Below, piece by piece: positions 58,860-64,000 of a DNA stretch of 64,000 nt (its first letter is position 1; every line of letters begins with the position of its first letter). Below the pieces are notes generated by a model that had not been told where the DNA came from, did not search any database, and saw only the letters and a list, made by a program, of their open reading frames with translations. The stretch comes from Apostichopus japonicus. Its lineage: Eukaryota; Echinodermata; Holothuroidea; Aspidochirotida; Stichopodidae. The stretch is from positions 5,871,001 through 5,935,000 of the forward strand of contig NC_092578.1 in NCBI RefSeq assembly GCF_037975245.1, written 5' to 3'. The position numbers and the translations under genes were made by a program.

Positions 58860-59049
58860 CTGGCGAGATAAAATAGAAGATTTCATTAGACATTGGTCGT
58901 GTGTATACATACATATATACATACATATATATATATGCATAAACGTTTGGTTGGTGGTGCCATCTATCTTAGCGCAGGGTGCTCTTTATCCAGTGGACAG
59001 AGCCAATTATAGGTGAGAGACTAGTGTTCCAGTAGTCTTAACTAATTCA

Positions 59050-59110
59050 CACCTATATATATATATATATATATATATGTTATTTAAATTATATACATAT
59101 ATATATAGCA
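59050..59110. repeat. AT microsatellite cluster
   Basis: (AT)n runs; a further ATAC/AT run lies at about 58905-58938. Confidence 0.85.
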
Positions 59111-59499
59111 CTGGATTGGTATTTACGTTTACTTCTCCAAGTTGGTGCTTAGGTTTACCTGAGGTGAAATGATTGGATCAACTTGAAATTTTACATCAGT
59201 ATACCTTATGGTACTAGGACTGCATATCAGTCGTTATAAGTTGCTACCTACTTTTTGGGTCATTTGGCAAGGAAAAATCCAATTGGTCAAACCCTTACGG
59301 TAAACCTAAGTCTTGCTCTCAAAGTATATCCCCCAGTTGGTATATAAGTTGACCTGACGTACAGGCATCCGTAGTTTTCTTGACAGCCGCAGTTGCCTGT
59401 ATTCAGTGTATACGCTCTACACTGTGTACACTGTATACGCCAGGGCTAACGCTAAAGCATACCCGTAGGCTGCATTGCATGCAACCCAATAACAGTTTC

Positions 59500-59637
59500 G
59501 GCTAATATAAGATGATGTGTAGTATCTGTTCCCTCCCGATGTAAGGGGACTGGGCTTGAGATCGGGTCAGTCGTTCGCCGGAAAGTTTGGTTTTCGTGCC
59601 CAGGTTCTTTCCTTGTTGACTTTTTCTTAAAAAAGTA
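59500..59637 (+). mobile_element. repeat with a U2 snRNA-like head, copy 2
   Basis: Begins GGCTAATATAAGATGATGTG then TAGTATCTGTTCC (U2-like, eroded), then shares GGGGACTGGG, GGGTCAGTCGTTCG, GTGCCCAGGTTCTTTCC and TTCTTAAAAAAGTA with copy 1. It lacks an about 40-base internal segment present there. Confidence 0.65.
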
Positions 59638-62199
59638 CCGTTAACACGAAAACGTCTCACCAACAACTTCAGGTAAGGTCCATGAGATTAGTCAATAAAG
59701 TTTGGTGATATTAATAACGTTGATATTATAACGTTGTTGCATACAGCTTCACGTTATTTGTTCATACCCATATTTCAATACTATAGTCTAGACTAGCTTC
59801 TAGCCTAAAACTTGTAAGGCCTAGCCTACGTTCGACTGTAGCCTAGGGCCATAGTCCAAGTCCTAACACTACCTTAGCATTGGGTCAAGGGTAAACTGGT
59901 CTGTAGTTTGAGCTACAAATTAATACCAACTGCCAGAGAAATTAGATTTCAAGTAGGTCAGCTTAACTTCTTAGCCTACTGTGCATGTACAGTATGTATC
60001 ATATATGGCCTTAGATTTTGCTGGACAATTATGTTACTGTACATTGCCCTAATCATGACCAGATACTGTAGCATGGTGGGCTTTTAATTGACGCACTTAA
60101 GGATTTGATCAATGATATCTATCAAGGAAAAATCCAAATTACTCAACTGTATGTGTTTTTCATATGTGTAGTTCCTCGGAAATGTTCTGATCTCAAAATA
60201 TTTAAGGTTCTGTGCTTATGCACCGTACAATTGAGCAGAATTTGACCACAAAATGTCTGCCGTGTCAAGTTCTTTCATACCCCTAACTTGACACATTTGT
60301 TGATAAGCTAACTGTAGTGTAGGCCTTAGTATACATCCATTGACTTTAGATGCTGTTTGCTATGCTCTGAGCCTCTAAGCTCTGACAGGTCATGTCCCAG
60401 AGAGTAGTATTATCATATTGAGGTAATGTTGGGTATTTTAAGGGTGTAAGATTTCCAAATGGCCAAAAAACGTGCAAAACTGGGGGGAGGGTGTTAAAAG
60501 CTTAAAAAATACCACAATTTGGTCAGCAAATACCTCAAATGGATTCAAACTCATGAAATATGTAATTCTGTTTGACTGCAAAAAAAGTTTAGGTGGCCTG
60601 CTGTATCGTTGCTAGTAATAATTTAAGGTGCGTCAATTACAGGGGTGCGTCAATTATGAAGCCTTTACTATACTGTACAGTAGCTATGCCTAGATTATTA
60701 GAGACTGAAGTCACCATGCAAATGCAACTTACAAGTAGCCTGTATTGAATAAGAGATGCTATAACTGCTAGAACTTTTCAAAAAGTTCTTATAAGTCTTT
60801 ACTCTTCAAAATATTCTCAGACATTCTAAACACCACTGTACTGTAAGATGTCTGAATATCCCAGTGAGGATATCAATAAAAACAGTTAAAGGATATAATA
60901 CTAGAAAATCCAGCATCAAATTTGGGCCAATGCAGAATACCTTTAATCTAAGTCTCTCAAGTGATGCATTGTGTTTCAAGTGTCTTATTTATAACTAGCC
61001 AAAATTTGTACAAAATAACAATGCCATGCATCCAAAAGGTTATTGAGTCAGTACATTTCCATAGTGTAACTATTACAAAAGCTGAGTGCACCTAATTAAA
61101 AGTTAACATCCTCCAAAAATATATATAACACAAAAATTTATAAAGCCTTCTATCCCCTCCCTTACATATACTGTAAGTCATTTTGTTAAGTCTATTTAGA
61201 TCCACCAAGTTGACTAAATGTGCAATATTCAGTGTTAAAGATCTGAGCTCTGTATTGGCCCAAAATATATTGGAGAGAAGTGTACAATAAAAATTGAAAT
61301 AATGCACATCTACACTCTGACCATTTGATATTTATTTGATTGGCACTGTTAATGTTTTCTCAGACAAATTTGATGATCAACATTCTCAATCTCAAGATGA
61401 ATGACAACAGCCCACTATCCAAGGGAATAACACTGTACGATGTAGCTGCCATGCAGTGAAAAAGTCAATATTGGAACGGTTGCAATCATAGCTAGAGCAC
61501 AGATGCCGCCTGGGACAGACTGATGTGGTGACCTACTGCATCATTGACAGCAAAATGGAAGATATTTTCTGAATTAACCAAAAAGTAAGTTAATATTCTG
61601 TAGGTTTGACATCGCATAAACTTGATACCATAAGACTCTATTATCTCAAATACGAGTAACATCTGAGGTAATTTGTTCCAAAGTTATGGAATGAAGTAAG
61701 AAACAATCAGAAGGGATGAAAACTTTTGTATGATCTGGTTAATGTGGTGGTATCTTTTCCTCTATGTCCATAGTATTTAACTACACTAGAGCTATATCCA
61801 CTCTCTGGTTTTTAATCTTAAAGGTCAATGCAAGACAACACCAAATTGTCAGGCTAGGTCCACATAAAATGTACATGCATATTTAAATTTTGAAACCTTT
61901 ACAATAAGTAAAGCTTGAATGACTTGCAACTTTTAAAAGCACTTGCTATGGTAGGGAGCTGTTTCAGCTCCAATTGAATGCATGGCTGCATAAATAAAAT
62001 GTGTAATGTTGTATACAAGGCAAGATGAATCAAGAATTAATGGGCCCAAAATGGGATGGATAAACGAATTGAAATTTACAGTGAAAATAGTATATATGAA
62101 AGGTTGTGAGATGATTAAAATATTGGCTGAATTACAGGAGATTTAGTTTTGTAAAGCAGTTCATTGTTTTCTTCATTTGTAGAGTGTGAGGTCATGTGA

Positions 62200-62256
62200 G
62201 GTCTAATCGGTAATCGCAAAACATTCCAAGCTATATTGCGCGTGCTATAATTGGGA
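62200..62256 (+). mobile_element. lone end of the 14-kb foldback family
   Basis: CTAATCGGTAATCGCAAAAC...TTCCAAGCTATA...GCGTGCTATAATTGG matches the arms of the element at 13969-14291. The opposite end is not present nearby, so this is a truncated or solo arm. Confidence 0.55.
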
Positions 62257-64000
62257 CCAAATCAGCATATCTTTAAGAGAAAGCTTTTCTTTTTGTACCA
62301 ACAGATGGATAGATCTACAGGCTAATACAGCAAAGGATATGCTCTAATTAGAAATGCCAGGCAAGATTATCACACAGTTTACAGTGGGGTGAATACAATC
62401 ATCAACCAAGCTTTTCATCATGCTGTACATAGTGGTATATAGTAGCTCCTTGTTGGGCTTATCAATTAAAAGCTTGCATAGAAGCCGATGCCAAGCAAAG
62501 CAAAAGTATGTCCTGTAAATCGCGAAGTAGATTCACACATCTCATGTATATCCTCTGGGACACAGCACATCTTTCAATGGAGTTAGGAAGTTGCTGGGAA
62601 TAGTTGTTAGATTGGCACAGTAATGTAGTATTTGCTTCACATAAATGCAGAGCAGTAACAGAAAACTAACTAGTTCCAGGATATGTTACACTGTTACACC
62701 ATATCAAAGATAGAGGAAATTAATAGTATAAGCTTGAAGCAGACAGAACCAAGAGAATGCAGACCAGTCTTCATGGGAAGTCTTCTACATATTTAACTGT
62801 ATAAATGGACTCATTCTTTTGCAATGTACTTCTTGAAATATTTTAGTTTGGTGACATTGTGGCACTACATGTTTTTGTAAGTATTAGGGAACATTTGCAG
62901 CTGCTTGTCAAGAACATGGAACTTGTTATACAACTGAAGTGGTCCTGATGCTTAAGTGTTGAGGTTACTGGATATTTTGCTGCCTTACCTTGCTTTAACT
63001 GTTCTTAAATGCATTTCTCATGTTTTAAGATGTTTTAATTTTGTATTCCAAACAAGATCAGCAAGCCATAGTACAGTAATTTTCAACAACCACCACACAG
63101 ATACTTGTGCAGGACTAAGGGTATTTGTTAAGCAGATTACTATTATAAAAATCTTTCAAACTTTTATCCCTCAAAATCTCCAGGGGTACACTGCATTGTT
63201 TCTGAACCACAGTTTCACAATTCTACAAGTGGGGTTCAGGGGTTATGCTATGGGAAAAGTTTACAATGTTAGGCCTGACTTAATTACTGAAAGCTTGTGG
63301 TCTTTTATTACACCAAGAACCAGTTTATTCTTTAAACAAAATTAAATTATTTCCCCTCAAATTTGAGGGGAGTGAATACAGCAAAGGCACATGCAACTAG
63401 CACCAATGTCATGGAAACCTAGTGCAGCCCAATGAAACATACTGTAAAACCACAACACTTGTAACTATAGGTATGAAATTGTGCAATCCAGGGGTATAGT
63501 GTATAATTTTGTCCCTCCAAGCATGGAAACTCCATGATATTGTGGTAATTTGCATTGGTTACGGTATTAGATACAGCCTATACTGGTAAGTCTAGATAAA
63601 TACTTGAGGTATAAGTTAGTTTCCAAAATGTTTCTCATGTATGAGAGAGGTCAGTAAATTGAGGTCATGAAATAGTGCAAGTATCCTGGTTTATGTGAAA
63701 TAAATCTTGTGGAAAATATAAACTGGGATTGAAAATACAATCAACTGCTTGAATATGATTGTACAATTTTTATTGTGTCTCGTCTTTTAATATCATGCTA
63801 ATCTCCACTACTGTATGTGTTTGGTAATAAGCCAGATTTCTGGGTAGAAGTTTAAAAAAACAAATCGTCAACAATTTTTGATGAATTTTAAGCAATCGCA
63901 TTCACTGCCTCTATCTCTGTTTATGTTTTGAGTCAGCAACACAGTATACTGTACAGTAGTGAAAAGAAATGGACACTTTCTGTTGTTTTCCTGATCAATT

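Larger units (their letters stand above)
58860..64000 (-). other. probable CAPN7 5' intron / upstream region
   Basis: Apart from AT microsatellites, the second U2-like repeat and the lone foldback end, no exon for the MIT-domain part of calpain-7 could be recognised. The ORF at 62956-63345 has no family resemblance. Confidence 0.4.

Noticed and set aside
62956-63345. 129-codon ORF on the + strand
   Set aside because: The frame opens at TTG rather than ATG, has low-complexity hydrophobic content and no recognisable family; it fits a chance open frame in AT-rich DNA.

Overview
The window is an AT-rich, intron-rich, repeat-dense piece of animal nuclear DNA. Two spliced protein genes can be read from their exons, and both belong to families shared by vertebrates and invertebrates. 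The exon divergence, the tRNA-type SINE, the LINE tails and the many short non-autonomous DNA transposons fit a marine invertebrate. An echinoderm, perhaps a sea cucumber, is my best guess, but this is inference and no species diagnosis was possible. I see no bacterial-type operons, CRISPR arrays or viral genes.

Left part (1-17,100): no protein gene could be recognised. It holds decayed LINE 3' ends, one copy of a tRNA-derived SINE, a large palindrome with hammerhead-ribozyme-like cores (about 10.5 kb) and a foldback element with long inverted repeats (about 14.1 kb). From about 17,123 to 28,966 on the + strand lies a four-coding-exon gene for a secreted, probably GPI-anchored, 12-cysteine Ly6/uPAR-domain protein, orthologous or co-orthologous to LYPD6/LYPD6B.

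Middle (28,967-37,893): the gene-free gap between two convergent genes. It contains a repeat whose first about 40 bases are U2 snRNA, a 42-bp perfect-arm hairpin, diverged duplications, a hAT-like MITE with target-site duplication, and a 152-bp satellite organised in trimeric higher-order repeats.

Right part (37,894-58,859, minus strand): fifteen consecutive exons of calpain-7 (CAPN7), running from just upstream of the protease core to the stop codon. They encode 598 residues with the Cys, His and Asn catalytic residues all present. The MIT-domain exons (about 215 N-terminal residues in human CAPN7) were not found and probably lie beyond the right edge. Nearly every CAPN7 intron longer than 900 bp carries its own repeat: a 118-bp satellite, a LINE fragment, a hAT-like MITE, a 16-bp minisatellite split by a LINE, another MITE, a 106-bp satellite with a SINE, a 40-bp minisatellite filling a whole intron, a TA microsatellite with a third MITE, and an ATGT/ATGC microsatellite. 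The last 5 kb (58,860-64,000) holds a second U2-like repeat and a lone transposon end, with no recognised exon.

LYPD6-type proteins act at the cell surface (Wnt/LRP6 and nicotinic receptor modulation in vertebrates), while calpain-7 is an intracellular ESCRT-associated protease. Nothing in the sequence suggests they work together; they are simply convergent neighbours.
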